Assembly: GCF_036226465.1 (NCBI RefSeq)
Contig: NZ_CP108476.1
Location: forward strand, 2,356,001-2,420,000
Source: Kitasatospora sp. NBC_01250
GTDB taxonomy: Bacteria > Actinomycetota > Actinomycetes > Streptomycetales > Streptomycetaceae
Direction: 5' to 3'
DNA: 64,000 nucleotides
A program made the translations under genes and the position numbers. Below are positions 51,871-60,923 of the stretch, piece by piece. Within the stretch, counting starts at the first letter, position 1, and each line of letters opens with the position of its first letter. The notes under the pieces are model-generated. The model was given only the letters and a program-made list of their open reading frames with translations. It had not been told where the DNA came from and did no database searches.

Positions 51871-51916
51871 ATGTACAAGTGTATCAGCGCCCACCTCTCC
51901 AGCCCCGAGGACCTCG

Positions 51917-53611
51917 ATGACCGAGTCAGACCTGCCCGTCGCGGACTTCCACCCCTACCGCTGGGGTGACCCCGCCCACCACACCGACCTGCCGGCCGCC
52001 GCCCGCGAGACGCTGGCCGCCTTCGGGGTGCGCACACCCGCGCAGCCGCCGGTCGACCTGGCCGACCTGACGCTGCCCGACCCGGCGGTGGACGCCAAGG
52101 TGCTGGCCGAGCTGGCCCAGCTGGTCGGCGCCGAGCACCTGGACACCGGCACCGCGGCCCGGCTCGCGCACACCCGCGGCTGGTCCACCCCCGACCTGCT
52201 GCGGCTGCGGGCCGGCGACGTCACGGACGCGCCCGACGCCGTCGTGCTGCCCGGCTCGCACCAAGAGGTGGTGGCCCTGCTGGAGGTGTGCGAGCGCGAG
52301 CGGATCGCGGTCGTCCCCTACTCCGGCGGCACCTCGGTGGTCGGCGGCCTCGCACCCGAGCGGGCCGGCTTCACCGGCGTCATCGCCTTCGACCTCAAGC
52401 GGCTGGACGCCCTGCTCGCAGTGGACGAGATCTCCCGCACCGCCACCCTGCAGGCGGGCGTGCGCGGCCCCGAGGCCGAACGGCTGCTGCGCGCGCACGG
52501 TCTGACGCTGGGTCACTTCCCGCAGTCCTACGAGGGCGCGAGCATCGGCGGGTACGCGGCGGCCCGGTCGGCCGGGCAGGCCTCCGCCGGCTACGGGCGG
52601 TTCGACGAGATGGTGGTCGGCCTGGTGCTGGCCACCCCGCGCGGCACCCTCACGCTGGGCACCGCGCCGAAGTCGGCGGCCGGCCCCGACCTGCGCCAGC
52701 TGGTGCTCGGCTCGGAGGGCAGCCTCGGCGTGATCACCTCGGTGACCGTCCGGGTGCGCCCGGTGCCGGCCGAACGCCTCTACGAGGCCTGGCGGTTCGA
52801 CTCCTTCGCGGCCGGCGCGGACGCGCTGCGCCGGCTCGTCCAGGACGGCCCGGTGCCGACCGTGCTGCGGCTGTCCGACGAGGCGGAGACCTCGATCAAC
52901 CTGGCGGACCCGGCGGCGATGTTCGGCGGCGGCCCCGGCGGCTGCCTGGCCGTCACCGGCTACGAGGGCAGCGCCGCCGAGGTGGCCGCCCGCCGGGCCG
53001 GCGCGAGCGCGGTGCTCGCCGCGGCGGGCGGGCAGTCGCTGGGCACCGAGCCCGGCGAGTCCTGGCGCAGCGGCCGCTACCGCGCGCCCTACCTGCGGGA
53101 TCCGCTGCTGGACGCGGGCGTGCTGATCGAGACACTGGAGACGGTGACCTTCTGGTCCAACCTGCACGCGCTGCGCACCGCCGTCACCGAGGCGCTGAGC
53201 AACTCGCTGACCGCGCAGGGCACTCCGCCGCTGGTGCTGTGCCATCTCTCGCACGTCTACGAGACCGGCGCCTCGCTCTACTTCACCGTCGCCTGCGCGC
53301 AGACCGAGGACCCGGTGGCGCAGTGGCGGCTGGCCAAGGAGGCCGCCAACGAGGCGATCCGCGCGGCCGGCGCCGCGATCACCCACCACCATGGCGTCGG
53401 TACCGACCACCGCGAGGTCTACGCCCGCGAGGTGGGCCCGCTGGCGGTGGCCTCGCTGCGGGCGGTCAAGCAGGTGCTGGACCCGGCGGGCATCCTCAAC
53501 CCGGGTGTGCTGATCGCCACTTCGGACGCGGCGATGCAGGACGCGGCGGCGCAGGACGGTCGGGCCGAGGGCGGTCAGGCCGGGAGCGGTCGGGCCGAGG
53601 GCGGGAACTGA
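51917..53611 (+). CDS. FAD-binding oxidase, alkyl-DHAP synthase-like
   Basis: 564 residues. The PCMH-type FAD domain shows VVPYSGGTSVVGGL, ASIGGYAAARSAGQASAGYGRFDEM and VLGSEGSLGVITSVTVRVRP. The C-terminal cap has HHHGVGTDHREVY, the histidine-rich site seen in alkyldihydroxyacetonephosphate synthases. GAGGACC precedes the ATG. Together with GlpD (making DHAP) and the lipid-kinase-like protein downstream, this suggests a glycerolipid or ether-lipid pathway. The last ~20 residues are a Gly/Ala/Glu repeat (GRAEGGQAGSGRAEGG). Confidence 0.83.
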   Translation: MTESDLPVADFHPYRWGDPAHHTDLPAAARETLAAFGVRTPAQPPVDLADLTLPDPAVDAKVLAELAQLVGAEHLDTGTAARLAHTRGWSTPDLLRLRAGDVTDAPDAVVLPGSHQEVVALLEVCERERIAVVPYSGGTSVVGGLAPERAGFTGVIAFDLKRLDALLAVDEISRTATLQAGVRGPEAERLLRAHGLTLGHFPQSYEGASIGGYAAARSAGQASAGYGRFDEMVVGLVLATPRGTLTLGTAPKSAAGPDLRQLVLGSEGSLGVITSVTVRVRPVPAERLYEAWRFDSFAAGADALRRLVQDGPVPTVLRLSDEAETSINLADPAAMFGGGPGGCLAVTGYEGSAAEVAARRAGASAVLAAAGGQSLGTEPGESWRSGRYRAPYLRDPLLDAGVLIETLETVTFWSNLHALRTAVTEALSNSLTAQGTPPLVLCHLSHVYETGASLYFTVACAQTEDPVAQWRLAKEAANEAIRAAGAAITHHHGVGTDHREVYAREVGPLAVASLRAVKQVLDPAGILNPGVLIATSDAAMQDAAAQDGRAEGGQAGSGRAEGGN

Positions 53612-53612
53612 G

Positions 53613-54494
53613 GTGGCCCCCGCCACCTTCACGGCGATCGTCAACCCCGTCTCGGGCGGCGGCCACGCCGCCGCCCGGTGGGAGCCGGTCGCCGTCCTGC
53701 TGCGCTCGGCCGGCGCCGCCGTCCGCACGGTGCCGACCCACGACCGCGCCCACGCCATCAGCTGCGCCACCCAGGCCGCCGAGCGCGGTGACGTGGTGGT
53801 CGCGGTCGGCGGCGACGGCATGGTGCGCGACGTGGCGGAGGGCGCCGTGCGCGGCGGCGGCACCATGGCCATCGTCCCGGCGGGCCGCGGCAACGACCTG
53901 GCCCGCACCCTGCGCCTGCCGGGCACCGGCGACCCGACCGCGATCGCCGAGCTGCTGCTGGCCGCGCCCACCCGCACGCTCGACGTGCTGGAGGTCAACG
54001 GGGTGATCGCGCCCGGCAACGTGTACATCGGCATCGACTCGCTGGCCACCCGGATCATCAACGCGGGCCGCGGCCTGCCGGCCCTGCTGCTCTACCGGCT
54101 GGCCCCGCTGCAGGCGATCCTCCGCTGGCGCGCGGCCGGCTACACGCTGACCGTCGACGGCGAGCGCCGCGAGGTGCGCGCGCACACCGTGGTCGTCGCC
54201 AACTCCGGTGCCTACGGCCACGGTCTGCGCATCGTGCCGTCGGCCGTGCTGGACGACGGGCTGCTCGACGTCATGGTGGTCGGCGACGGACCGCGCGCCA
54301 AGATCGTCGCCTTCATGCGCGAGGCCAAGCGGGGCACCCACCCGAGCCGCCCCGAGGTCACCGTGCGGACCGCGCGGCGGGTGACGGTGGACGCCGACCG
54401 CCCGATACCGGTCTGCGCGGACGGCGACGAGATCGCGCAGCTGCCCGCCGACATCCGGGTGCGACCGGGGGCGCTGACCGTCATCGCTCCCTGA
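53613..54494 (+). CDS. Diacylglycerol kinase-like lipid kinase
   Basis: 293 residues, DagK/YegS catalytic fold. FTAIVNPVSGGG at the N-terminus, the nucleotide motif VVAVGGDGMVRDVAEGA (GGDGT family motif with Met), VPAGRGNDLARTL, and the C-terminal GLLDVMVVGD and CADGDEI. It probably phosphorylates a diacylglycerol or related lipid. GTG start one base after the stop of the oxidase, so co-transcribed. Confidence 0.87.
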   Translation: MAPATFTAIVNPVSGGGHAAARWEPVAVLLRSAGAAVRTVPTHDRAHAISCATQAAERGDVVVAVGGDGMVRDVAEGAVRGGGTMAIVPAGRGNDLARTLRLPGTGDPTAIAELLLAAPTRTLDVLEVNGVIAPGNVYIGIDSLATRIINAGRGLPALLLYRLAPLQAILRWRAAGYTLTVDGERREVRAHTVVVANSGAYGHGLRIVPSAVLDDGLLDVMVVGDGPRAKIVAFMREAKRGTHPSRPEVTVRTARRVTVDADRPIPVCADGDEIAQLPADIRVRPGALTVIAP

Positions 54495-54501
54495 CGGGCC
54501 G

Positions 54502-54846
54502 TCACCTCCCCTGGCCGAGCGCGGTGACCAGCATCGCGCGGGTCTCGCGCATGGTCGCCATCGAGCGGTCGATCGCCTCGATCTGGGCGCGCAGCCGCGT
54601 CTGCGCGCTCTCGCAGGGGCTGAGCCTGCCGTCCTCGGCGAAGCAGGGCAGCAGGCGGGCGACCGCGTCCAGATCGAGCCCGATGTCCAGCAGCAGGCGG
54701 ATCCGCCGCACCTGCTCGACCGCCGGCTCGGGAAAGTCGCGGTAGCCGTTGGTGCGGCGGGTGGAGGGGAGCAACTCCCGCTGGTCGTAGTGGCGCAGCG
54801 CCCGGGTGCTGATCCCGGTGCGCCGTGCCAGCTCGTTGATCAGCAC
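54502..54846 (-). CDS. MerR-family regulator
   Basis: 114 residues from the GTG at 54846 (GGGGG 5 nt upstream). The HTH is LINELARRTGISTRALRHYD, then the wing with RRTNGYRDF, and a dimerisation helix ending in ETRAMLVTALG. One Cys (LLPCFAEDG) and a second (SPCESAQ) are present; too little to name a metal. A TTG at 54885 would extend the N-terminus into the promoter dyad and is unlikely. It is divergent from the hydrolase at 54934, its probable target. Confidence 0.85.
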   Translation of the reverse strand: MLINELARRTGISTRALRHYDQRELLPSTRRTNGYRDFPEPAVEQVRRIRLLLDIGLDLDAVARLLPCFAEDGRLSPCESAQTRLRAQIEAIDRSMATMRETRAMLVTALGQGR

Positions 54847-54862
54847 CGCCGCCCCCGTCGCG

Positions 54863-54895
54863 TTTGACCTTGTCACCGGTGTCAAAGTTTAGCGT
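54863..54895 (+). promoter_or_regulatory. MerR-type promoter with operator dyad
   Basis: TTGACC (54864-54869) and TAGCGT (54890-54895) are 20 bp apart, the overlong spacing that MerR activators correct. Between them TTTGAC (54863-54868) faces GTCAAA (54881-54886), and CACCGGTG (54874-54881) is a second dyad. It drives the hydrolase at 54934. Confidence 0.8.
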
Positions 54896-54933
54896 GAGGA
54901 TCACCGCCCCCCAGGAAACGGATGTGATCCGCC

Positions 54934-55719
54934 ATGGCCTTCGACGTGCACGCCCATGTCACCACCGACCTCCCCGCCCAGCTCGCCCGGGCCCGCCGGG
55001 CCGGGGTGACCCGCACCGTGCTGCTCTCCACCCACGTGCACCCCGAGGCGTCGGCCGATCTGACGGACCTGCGGGCCGAGTTCGCCCGGCTCGGCAGCGT
55101 CCTCGGGGGCGAGCGCTCCTCGTTCGACGGCTACCGCACGGCGACGGCCGAGCTGACCGCCGCGCTGGCCGCCCACCCCACCGAGCTGGCCGGTTTCGTC
55201 AACGTCCCGCTGGGCCTGACCGAACAGGCCACCGGTGCCTGGCTCGCCGACCACCTCGCCCTGCCCGGGATCGTCGGCATCGGCGAGCTCAGCCCCACCC
55301 CCGGGCAGGCGGAGGCGATCGAACCGGTGCTGGCGGTCAGCGCCGACCACGGTGGACTGCCCATCCTGGTCCACGGGTTCGCCCCGCACACCGCGGCCGA
55401 CCTGCGGACCTACGCGACGATGGCGGCGCGCTTCCCGCAGGTGCCGGTGATCGTCGGCGCGCTCGGCGGCCTGAACTGGATGGACCTGGTCGACCTCGCG
55501 CTCGAACACCGCAACCTCTTCGTCGACCTGTCCAGCGCGCTCCAGGTGTTCGCCGTCCGGATGGCCGTCCAGGCGCTGCCCGCGCAGTGCCTCTTCGGCT
55601 CCAACACCCCGTACGGCGACGTGCTCGCCGCGCGCTGCACCGTGGAGGCGGCCGTCCCCGACCCCGGGCTGCTCGACCAGGTCCTCACCGGCAACCTCAC
55701 CCGGCTGCTCGCCCGGTAG
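54934..55719 (+). CDS. Metal-dependent TIM-barrel hydrolase (amidohydrolase-like)
   Basis: 261 residues. [15 protein letters not shown] gives the H-x-H metal site of strand 1; [13 protein letters not shown] and the Asn/Asp region [10 protein letters not shown] near the C-terminus fit an amidohydrolase_2/TatD-like barrel (usual final Asp is replaced within SNTPYGD). The substrate is unknown. It is divergent from the MerR gene and preceded by its 20-bp-spacer promoter. Confidence 0.75.
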   Translation: MAFDVHAHVTTDLPAQLARARRAGVTRTVLLSTHVHPEASADLTDLRAEFARLGSVLGGERSSFDGYRTATAELTAALAAHPTELAGFVNVPLGLTEQATGAWLADHLALPGIVGIGELSPTPGQAEAIEPVLAVSADHGGLPILVHGFAPHTAADLRTYATMAARFPQVPVIVGALGGLNWMDLVDLALEHRNLFVDLSSALQVFAVRMAVQALPAQCLFGSNTPYGDVLAARCTVEAAVPDPGLLDQVLTGNLTRLLAR

Positions 55720-55804
55720 TCCGCCCACCAGTCCGCTCGGTAGTCCGCCCGCCGGTTCGCGGTTCGGCCCGCGAGCGGCGGCCCGCGGTGGCAGGATGGC
55801 CGGC

Positions 55805-56980
55805 ATGACCTCGCACTTCGGTGACTACCAGAACGAGATCTACCTCAACGCCCTGGGCGGCGTCCTCCCCGAGTTCCCGATGGCCTTCGCGGAGTTGGCC
55901 GAACGGGCGCAGGCCGCGCTGCCACCGGGCATCTGGTCCTACGTGGCGGGCGGCGCGGGTGACGAGTTCACCCAGCGGGCCAACGTCAGCGCCTTCGAGC
56001 AGTGGGCGCTGGTCCCGCGGATGCTGGTCGGCGCGGCGCAGCGCGACCTGACGGTCGAACTGTTCGGGCGCACGCTGCCCTCGCCGCTCTTCCTGGCCCC
56101 GATCGGCGTGCTCGGGCTCTGCGCCCAGGACGGCCACGGCGACCTGGCCGCCGCCAGGGCCGCCGCCCGCACCGGCGTGCCGATGACCGCGAGCACCCTG
56201 AGCGTGGACCCGATGGAGCAGGTGGCGGCCGAACTCGGCGACACCCCCGGCTTCTTCCAGCTCTACACCCCCACCGACCGGGACCTCGCGGCGAGCCTGG
56301 TGCAGCGGGCGGAGGCGGCCGGATTCCAGGGCATCGTGGTCACCCTGGACACCTGGGTCACCGGCTGGCGCCCGCGCGACCTGCGCACCGGCAACTTCCC
56401 CCAGCTGCGCGGCCACTGCCTGGCCAACTACACCTCGGACCCGGTCTTCCGGGCCCGGCTGAAGGAGCCGCCGGAGCAGAACCCGGCAGCCGCCGTCCTG
56501 GAGTGGACCAACATCTTCGCCACCCCGCTGACCTGGGCCGACCTGCCCTGGCTGCGCTCGCTGACCACCCTGCCGCTGATCCTCAAGGGCATCCTGCACC
56601 CCGACGACGTCCGCCGCGCCAAGGACGCCGGAGCGGACGCCGTCTACTGCTCCAACCACGGCGGCCGCCAGGCCAACGGCGGCCTGCCCGCCCTCACCGC
56701 CCTCCCCGGCGTGGTCGCCGCGGCCGACGGCCTCCCGGTGCTCTTCGACTCCGGCGTGCGCAGCGGCGCCGACCTGGCCAAGGCCCTCGCCCTCGGCGCC
56801 ACCGCCGTGGGCATCGGCCGCCCCTACGCCTACGGCCTGGCCCTCGGCGGCACCGACGGCATCGTCCACGTCCTGCGCACCCTGCTCGCCGAGGCCGACC
56901 TGATCATGGCAGTCGACGGCTACCCGACGCTGGCCGACCTCCGCCGCGAGGGCCTGGTGCGCCTCCCTGGCGGGGTGTGA
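55805..56980 (+). CDS. Lactate 2-monooxygenase (FMN alpha-hydroxy-acid oxidase)
   Basis: 391 residues. It begins [19 protein letters not shown] like mycobacterial lactate monooxygenase, with [22 protein letters not shown]-type [19 protein letters not shown], and the FMN/catalytic signature [16 protein letters not shown] whose His is the base. Predicted reaction: L-lactate plus O2 to acetate, CO2 and water. CAGGAT at 55792-55797 ends 7 nt before the ATG at 55805, making this start more likely than the ATG at 55796. Confidence 0.88.
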   Translation: MTSHFGDYQNEIYLNALGGVLPEFPMAFAELAERAQAALPPGIWSYVAGGAGDEFTQRANVSAFEQWALVPRMLVGAAQRDLTVELFGRTLPSPLFLAPIGVLGLCAQDGHGDLAAARAAARTGVPMTASTLSVDPMEQVAAELGDTPGFFQLYTPTDRDLAASLVQRAEAAGFQGIVVTLDTWVTGWRPRDLRTGNFPQLRGHCLANYTSDPVFRARLKEPPEQNPAAAVLEWTNIFATPLTWADLPWLRSLTTLPLILKGILHPDDVRRAKDAGADAVYCSNHGGRQANGGLPALTALPGVVAAADGLPVLFDSGVRSGADLAKALALGATAVGIGRPYAYGLALGGTDGIVHVLRTLLAEADLIMAVDGYPTLADLRREGLVRLPGGV

Positions 56981-57019
56981 GGAACTCGCAGGTCATCGGC
57001 GTCTTGGTGGCGACCCATG

Positions 57020-57049
57020 TTGTTTTCCGTCCTCGCACACAGGTAGCCT
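57020..57049 (+). promoter_or_regulatory. Promoter of the two-gene P-loop/propeller unit
   Basis: TTGTTT (57020-57025) and TAGCCT (57044-57049) with an 18-bp spacer, in a short AT-richer stretch after the monooxygenase. Confidence 0.55.
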
Positions 57050-57097
57050 GCGAACACTTAAATGATCTTATGCATAACTGGGTGTTACGGGGAGCAA

Positions 57098-57304
57098 GTG
57101 ACCGGGGCGGGCTTGGGCGAGCGGTTGGCAGCACTGACGCCGGATCTGCTCCCCACGAGCTGGCCCGGCTTCCGGCAGCTGACCGGGCGCCAGCTTGCTG
57201 ACGCCCTGCCCACGGCCAGGGTTCGACTCAATCCGGGGGCCCGAGTGAGCGTCACCATCCCGCTGGCGGACGTCGCCGGTTCAGCGGGTGATTCCGCGCT
57301 GTGA
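57098..57304 (+). CDS. Small unknown protein coupled to the P-loop/WD40-like gene
   Basis: 68 residues, no family known to me. After an N-terminal helix (LGERLAALTPDLLP) and a second (FRQLTGRQLADALP) come short beta strands (ARVRLNPGARVSVTIPLADV). GGGGAG lies 5 nt before the GTG. An ATG at 57062 would add 12 codons including a TTA codon (57068), which in Streptomyces needs the bldA tRNA; the GTG start is preferred for its ribosome site. Its stop overlaps the next start (GTGA). Confidence 0.6.
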   Translation: MTGAGLGERLAALTPDLLPTSWPGFRQLTGRQLADALPTARVRLNPGARVSVTIPLADVAGSAGDSAL

Positions 57305-59358
57305 GGCTGAACGGGACTCCCCTGCCACCGATCGGAGCCGGCCGCCACCCAGCGGCCCGGGCCCTGTTGGGGTGGCTGGACGACCAGCGGGCACCGAGGC
57401 TCTGCCTGGTGGCCGGGGCCTCGGGCAGCGGCCGGAGCCACCTCCTGACCTGGCTGGCCGCAGCCCGACCGTGCTCCGCCCCGGCAGCCGCCGGTCAGGT
57501 GCACACGGTGCTGGACACGGCCGGCCTGAGCCTGCGAGGCGCCACCTGGCGCCTCGGCCGCCTGCTGATGCACGCCGCCCGGACACCTGCAGCACTGGCG
57601 GCCGAACTGGCACAGGCGGCGGAGCCGCTGGTGATCGCCGTCACCGACCTGCACCGGGCCGAGACACCGAGGGCGATCGCCCATGACCTGCTCGTCCCGC
57701 TTCTGTCTCTGCCCCGGACCCGGTTGCTGGTGGAGGCACCGAGCGGCCAGGACCACGACGTCACGGCCGCCCTGACCGCAACGGCTCCCGGCCCTGCACT
57801 GCTGAACCTGGACGAGGCACGCTGGACCGACCGGGATCGCTTCACAGCCTGGTGCGCCGAGCCTTCGGCCGCATGCGCCTACCCCAATCCGGGGCTGGCC
57901 CTGCTGGCCGCCGGTGTCCCGGGCTCCGGGCACGGCGACGCTTCCGGCGGCGACATCTGCCAGGCATGGTGGGACGCGCTGCCCACCGACCTGCGTCCCG
58001 TCGTCGCCGCACTCGCCGCCTGCCCACGGCCGCTGACCAAGCGCCAGTGGGCCGCGCTGCCCGGCGCAACCGACCAGGCCCGCGTGGACCGCGCGGCAAC
58101 GCTGCTGCCGGCCGAACCCGGTGGGACCACCTGGAGCCTGCGCCCCGCCGGCCTCGCCGAGATCGCCGCGCAGGCCCACCCGGCTCCGCCTGCGGCCGAG
58201 AGCATGGCCGCGCTGCTCCGGAAGCTGCCCCGGAGCCCGGGCGGCGGGATCGACTCCGGGACGGCTGACCCCGAACTCCTGGACCTGTTCGCCCGGCACG
58301 CCGTCAAGGCCGACAGCGGGGCCCAACTCCTCGCCGATGCACCGCTACTGGTTCGCGCCGATCCGGCAACGGCGGCCCTCGCGCTCGACTGCGTCCCCGA
58401 CGAGGTGTGCGAGAGCGCGCTGGGACAAGCCTGGGACCGAGCAGGTCCGGCTCTGACCGCGGTCGGCGATCCTGCTGAGCGCGCTGCCGCACTCCGGCTC
58501 CACCTCACCGACCGGGACACCGCGGTGGGCCAGTTGCTGTCACCACTCATCAGCAAGCCGCCGCAGGTCCTCTGGAGACACTGGTCCCCTACCCCGGCCA
58601 TGACTCTGGGCCAGGGGCCGTACGCCCAAAGCCTGCTGGTCCTCGGCCCCGACAGCCGGATCCATCAGCTCCAGTTGGCGGACGGCCTGCCCGTCGGGCA
58701 GCCGCGGCCGTTCCCCGGCGCCCTTCCGGTGGTCCTCAGCTGCACCACCGACGGCGACCTGCTGGCGCTGAGGCATGGTGAGGCACTGCGCATCGTGGCC
58801 CCGAGCGAGGACGTGTCCGCGCAGGTGTCGTTTCCGGCCCAGGTCGCCGGCATCATCTCCGGGATGTTCGGCGACACGCTGACGGCCCTCGCGCCGCTGT
58901 ACGACGAACTCAAGAGCCCGGGATTGGGAGTGGGCGACAGCACCGGCCACGTGCACTGGTTCCGTACCTTCGACCGCGGCCTTCGTTCGCCCGAGGCCCT
59001 GCACCAGGGGCGGGTCACCGCGCTGGCGGCGACCTGGTTGTCGACGGAGCGCGAGCTGCTGCTCCTCAGCGGGGGGCTCGACGGGCGGGTGCGGGCGTGG
59101 GTCCCCGGGCGGGAACCGCTGCCCCGGCCGGTGGAGGCCCGTGCCTGTCCGGTCACGGCCGTGGCCGCCGCCGAGACTCCGCAGGGGCTGCTCTTCGTCA
59201 CGGCCTGGACCGACGGCCTCGTGCGGGTCGGTCACCTCGCCGGTGCGGGCACCGCCCGGGACCTCCAGCTCGGCTCCCCCGGGCGCTCGGCCGCCGTCCT
59301 CCGGGACGGCCGCGTCCTGCTGGCGACGGACGAGGGCCTGCTCTGTCTGCGCCCGTGA
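57301..59358 (+). CDS. Degenerate P-loop (STAND-like) protein with C-terminal beta-propeller
   Basis: 685 residues, no close family known to me. The N-terminus has a P-loop-like LCLVAGASGSGRSHLLTWLA (~residues 34-53), where the Walker A Lys is Arg, followed by a Walker B-like segment PLVIAVTDLHRAE. Residues ~190-430 are helical, with a winged-helix-like piece (LPTDLRPVVAALAACPRPLTKRQWAAL). The last ~270 residues form WD40-like strands (SLLVLGPDSRIHQLQLADG, LLLLSGGLDGRVRAWVPG, LLFVTAWTDGLVRVGHLAG). The layout is that of STAND NTPases with an inactivated nucleotide site. Cytoplasmic, no membrane segment. Coupled to the 68-residue gene before it. Confidence 0.65.
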   Translation: MRLNGTPLPPIGAGRHPAARALLGWLDDQRAPRLCLVAGASGSGRSHLLTWLAAARPCSAPAAAGQVHTVLDTAGLSLRGATWRLGRLLMHAARTPAALAAELAQAAEPLVIAVTDLHRAETPRAIAHDLLVPLLSLPRTRLLVEAPSGQDHDVTAALTATAPGPALLNLDEARWTDRDRFTAWCAEPSAACAYPNPGLALLAAGVPGSGHGDASGGDICQAWWDALPTDLRPVVAALAACPRPLTKRQWAALPGATDQARVDRAATLLPAEPGGTTWSLRPAGLAEIAAQAHPAPPAAESMAALLRKLPRSPGGGIDSGTADPELLDLFARHAVKADSGAQLLADAPLLVRADPATAALALDCVPDEVCESALGQAWDRAGPALTAVGDPAERAAALRLHLTDRDTAVGQLLSPLISKPPQVLWRHWSPTPAMTLGQGPYAQSLLVLGPDSRIHQLQLADGLPVGQPRPFPGALPVVLSCTTDGDLLALRHGEALRIVAPSEDVSAQVSFPAQVAGIISGMFGDTLTALAPLYDELKSPGLGVGDSTGHVHWFRTFDRGLRSPEALHQGRVTALAATWLSTERELLLLSGGLDGRVRAWVPGREPLPRPVEARACPVTAVAAAETPQGLLFVTAWTDGLVRVGHLAGAGTARDLQLGSPGRSAAVLRDGRVLLATDEGLLCLRP

Positions 59359-59377
59359 GACCCGTGGGGCCGGGTGG

Positions 59378-60085
59378 TCACTCCTCGATCGCGCCGCCCA
59401 CCGCGCGCAGGTGGTCGCGGAAGGTGAGGTCGGGTCGGGTCCGGCGGGCGGCGAGGTAGCGGTCGAAGTGGACCTGGGTGCGCAGGGTGTCGCCGGTGCG
59501 GATCCGCTCGGCCTGGCGGCGTTCGGTGTCGCGGATCTGCTCGGCGAGTGCGAAGAGTTCCGCGGCGCGGGCGGCGGGGAGGAAGAGCACGCCGTCCTCG
59601 TCGCCCAGGGCCAGGTCCTCCTGGGTCACCGTCCACTCGCCCACCCGGGCGGAGTCGAGCACCTCGGCGGGGCGCGGGTCCAGGCGCTGCGGGCCGGTGG
59701 GCAGGGCGCCCAGGCTGAAGACCGGCAGCCCGATGGCCAGGATGTCGGCCGTGTCGCGGTGCAGGCCCCAGACGACCAGGCCCGAGAGCCCGGCCGCGCG
59801 GGCCTCCAGGACCACGAGGTCGCCGATGCAGGCCTCTTCGAGCCGGGCGGCGTTGTCGACCACCAGCACGTCGCCGGGCGCGGACCGTTCGAAGGCTTCC
59901 AGGAAGATGTCCACGCTGCCGACGTGCCGGGCCGGGCGGACCCGCCCGGCCACCCGGCCGCCCGGCACCACGGGCCGCAGCTGCGCAGGCGCGCAGCGCA
60001 CCGGGACCCGCGCGCGGAGGCAGGCGTCCGCCAGGTGGGCGGTGGTCAGGGTTTCGAAGCGCTTCTGAAGCTCCTGGTGATCCAT
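59378..60085 (-). CDS. RraA-family protein (HMG/CHA aldolase-like)
   Basis: 235 residues. The RraA fold shows LTTAHLADACLRA at the N-terminus, the phosphate/pyruvate-binding GDVLVVDNAARLEEACIGDL, ARAAGLSGLVVWGLHRD (R-D of the metal/substrate site) and LGDEDGVLFLPA. Members are either regulators of RNase E or 4-hydroxy-4-methyl-2-oxoglutarate aldolases; with the extra C-terminal helix (~60 residues) an enzyme is more likely. Convergent with the P-loop gene. Confidence 0.82.
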   Translation of the reverse strand: MDHQELQKRFETLTTAHLADACLRARVPVRCAPAQLRPVVPGGRVAGRVRPARHVGSVDIFLEAFERSAPGDVLVVDNAARLEEACIGDLVVLEARAAGLSGLVVWGLHRDTADILAIGLPVFSLGALPTGPQRLDPRPAEVLDSARVGEWTVTQEDLALGDEDGVLFLPAARAAELFALAEQIRDTERRQAERIRTGDTLRTQVHFDRYLAARRTRPDLTFRDHLRAVGGAIEE

Positions 60086-60170
60086 CCGGCCCGCCTCTCA
60101 GTTTGATTGCCGCACTGACGCAGTATCAGGGGCCGGACGCCTCCGGCGCAACGCAGGACAGGCACTCGCG

Positions 60171-60596
60171 CTAGGCGGCGGCCAGCGAGATCTCGGTCGA
60201 CTTGATCAGGGCCACCACCGGGGTGCCGGTGCGCAGGCCGAGGTCGTCGACGGCGTCCTTGGTGATCGCCGCGGTCAGCTCGCCGCCCTCGATGGCGACC
60301 TTGACGGTGGCCATGGCGCCACCGGCGGCCACCTCGGTGACGGTGCCCGGCAGCTGGTTGCGGATGCTCAGGCCCGCGACCGGGGCGTCGGCGGCGGCGA
60401 GGGCGATCTCGGTGGACTTGGCCAGTGCCTCGACCCGGGACCCCTCGGCGAGGCCCAGCTCCCGCACGGCCTCCAGGGTGATCGCCGCGGTGATGTCCTG
60501 GCCGCCCACCAGGCGGGCGCGCACGGTCGCCATCACGGCGCCGCCGGTGATCGCGGTGACGGTGCCGGGGATCCGGTTGCGGATGCTCAGGCTCAT
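60171..60596 (-). CDS. Di-Mop molybdate-binding protein (molbindin)
   Basis: 141 residues made of two Mop/TOBE domains: LSIRNRIPGTVTAITGGAVM (residues 3-22) and again LSIRNQLPGTVTEVAAGGAM (~75-94), each ending in ALAKSTEIALAAA or ALIKSTEISLAAA. Such proteins store or buffer molybdate or tungstate in the cytoplasm. GAGGAG is 6 nt before the ATG. No ModABC genes are adjacent. Confidence 0.88.
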   Translation of the reverse strand: MSLSIRNRIPGTVTAITGGAVMATVRARLVGGQDITAAITLEAVRELGLAEGSRVEALAKSTEIALAAADAPVAGLSIRNQLPGTVTEVAAGGAMATVKVAIEGGELTAAITKDAVDDLGLRTGTPVVALIKSTEISLAAA

Positions 60597-60923
60597 GCGC
60601 TGCTCCTCGCTCGAACGGTCAGGCAGGGGACGAAGGGGGCGGATCGGACTCCTCCGCCACCGCTCACCCTGCCACGCCCGCCGCACCCGCGCGGGGTGCC
60701 GCTCTGAGCCGGCGCACATCGGCTGCGGGCCGCATCGAGCGCCGCCACGGGAAGGCCACCGCGCCCGGCGAGATCCACACGAGCGGCGCCGACACCGGCA
60801 AGGGCCTCGCCCCGGGCCGGACGGGCCGCGGGGCGAGACCTCGCTCGCACTGGAAACGGGGGAATCCGGCGAGCTCGGGGACGAGTCTGCCCCCGGCCCC
60901 TTGCGAATCGCTTGAGCCGCTGC
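60597..60923. other. Intergenic region between molbindin and BBE-type oxidase
   Basis: 327 bp. Apart from the molbindin ribosome site and the hairpin at 60806-60837, I see no gene or signal. Confidence 0.5.
60806..60837 (-). terminator. Hairpin terminator of the oxidase operon
   Basis: CTCGCCCC (60806-60813) pairs with GGGGCGAG (60830-60837), with GGCC/GGCC inside, 86 bp after the oxidase stop on the minus strand. Confidence 0.65.

Noticed and set aside
57062..57098. ATG start with a TTA codon for the small gene
   Set aside because: No Shine-Dalgarno before this ATG, while the GTG at 57098 has GGGGAG at correct spacing; kept only as an alternative.
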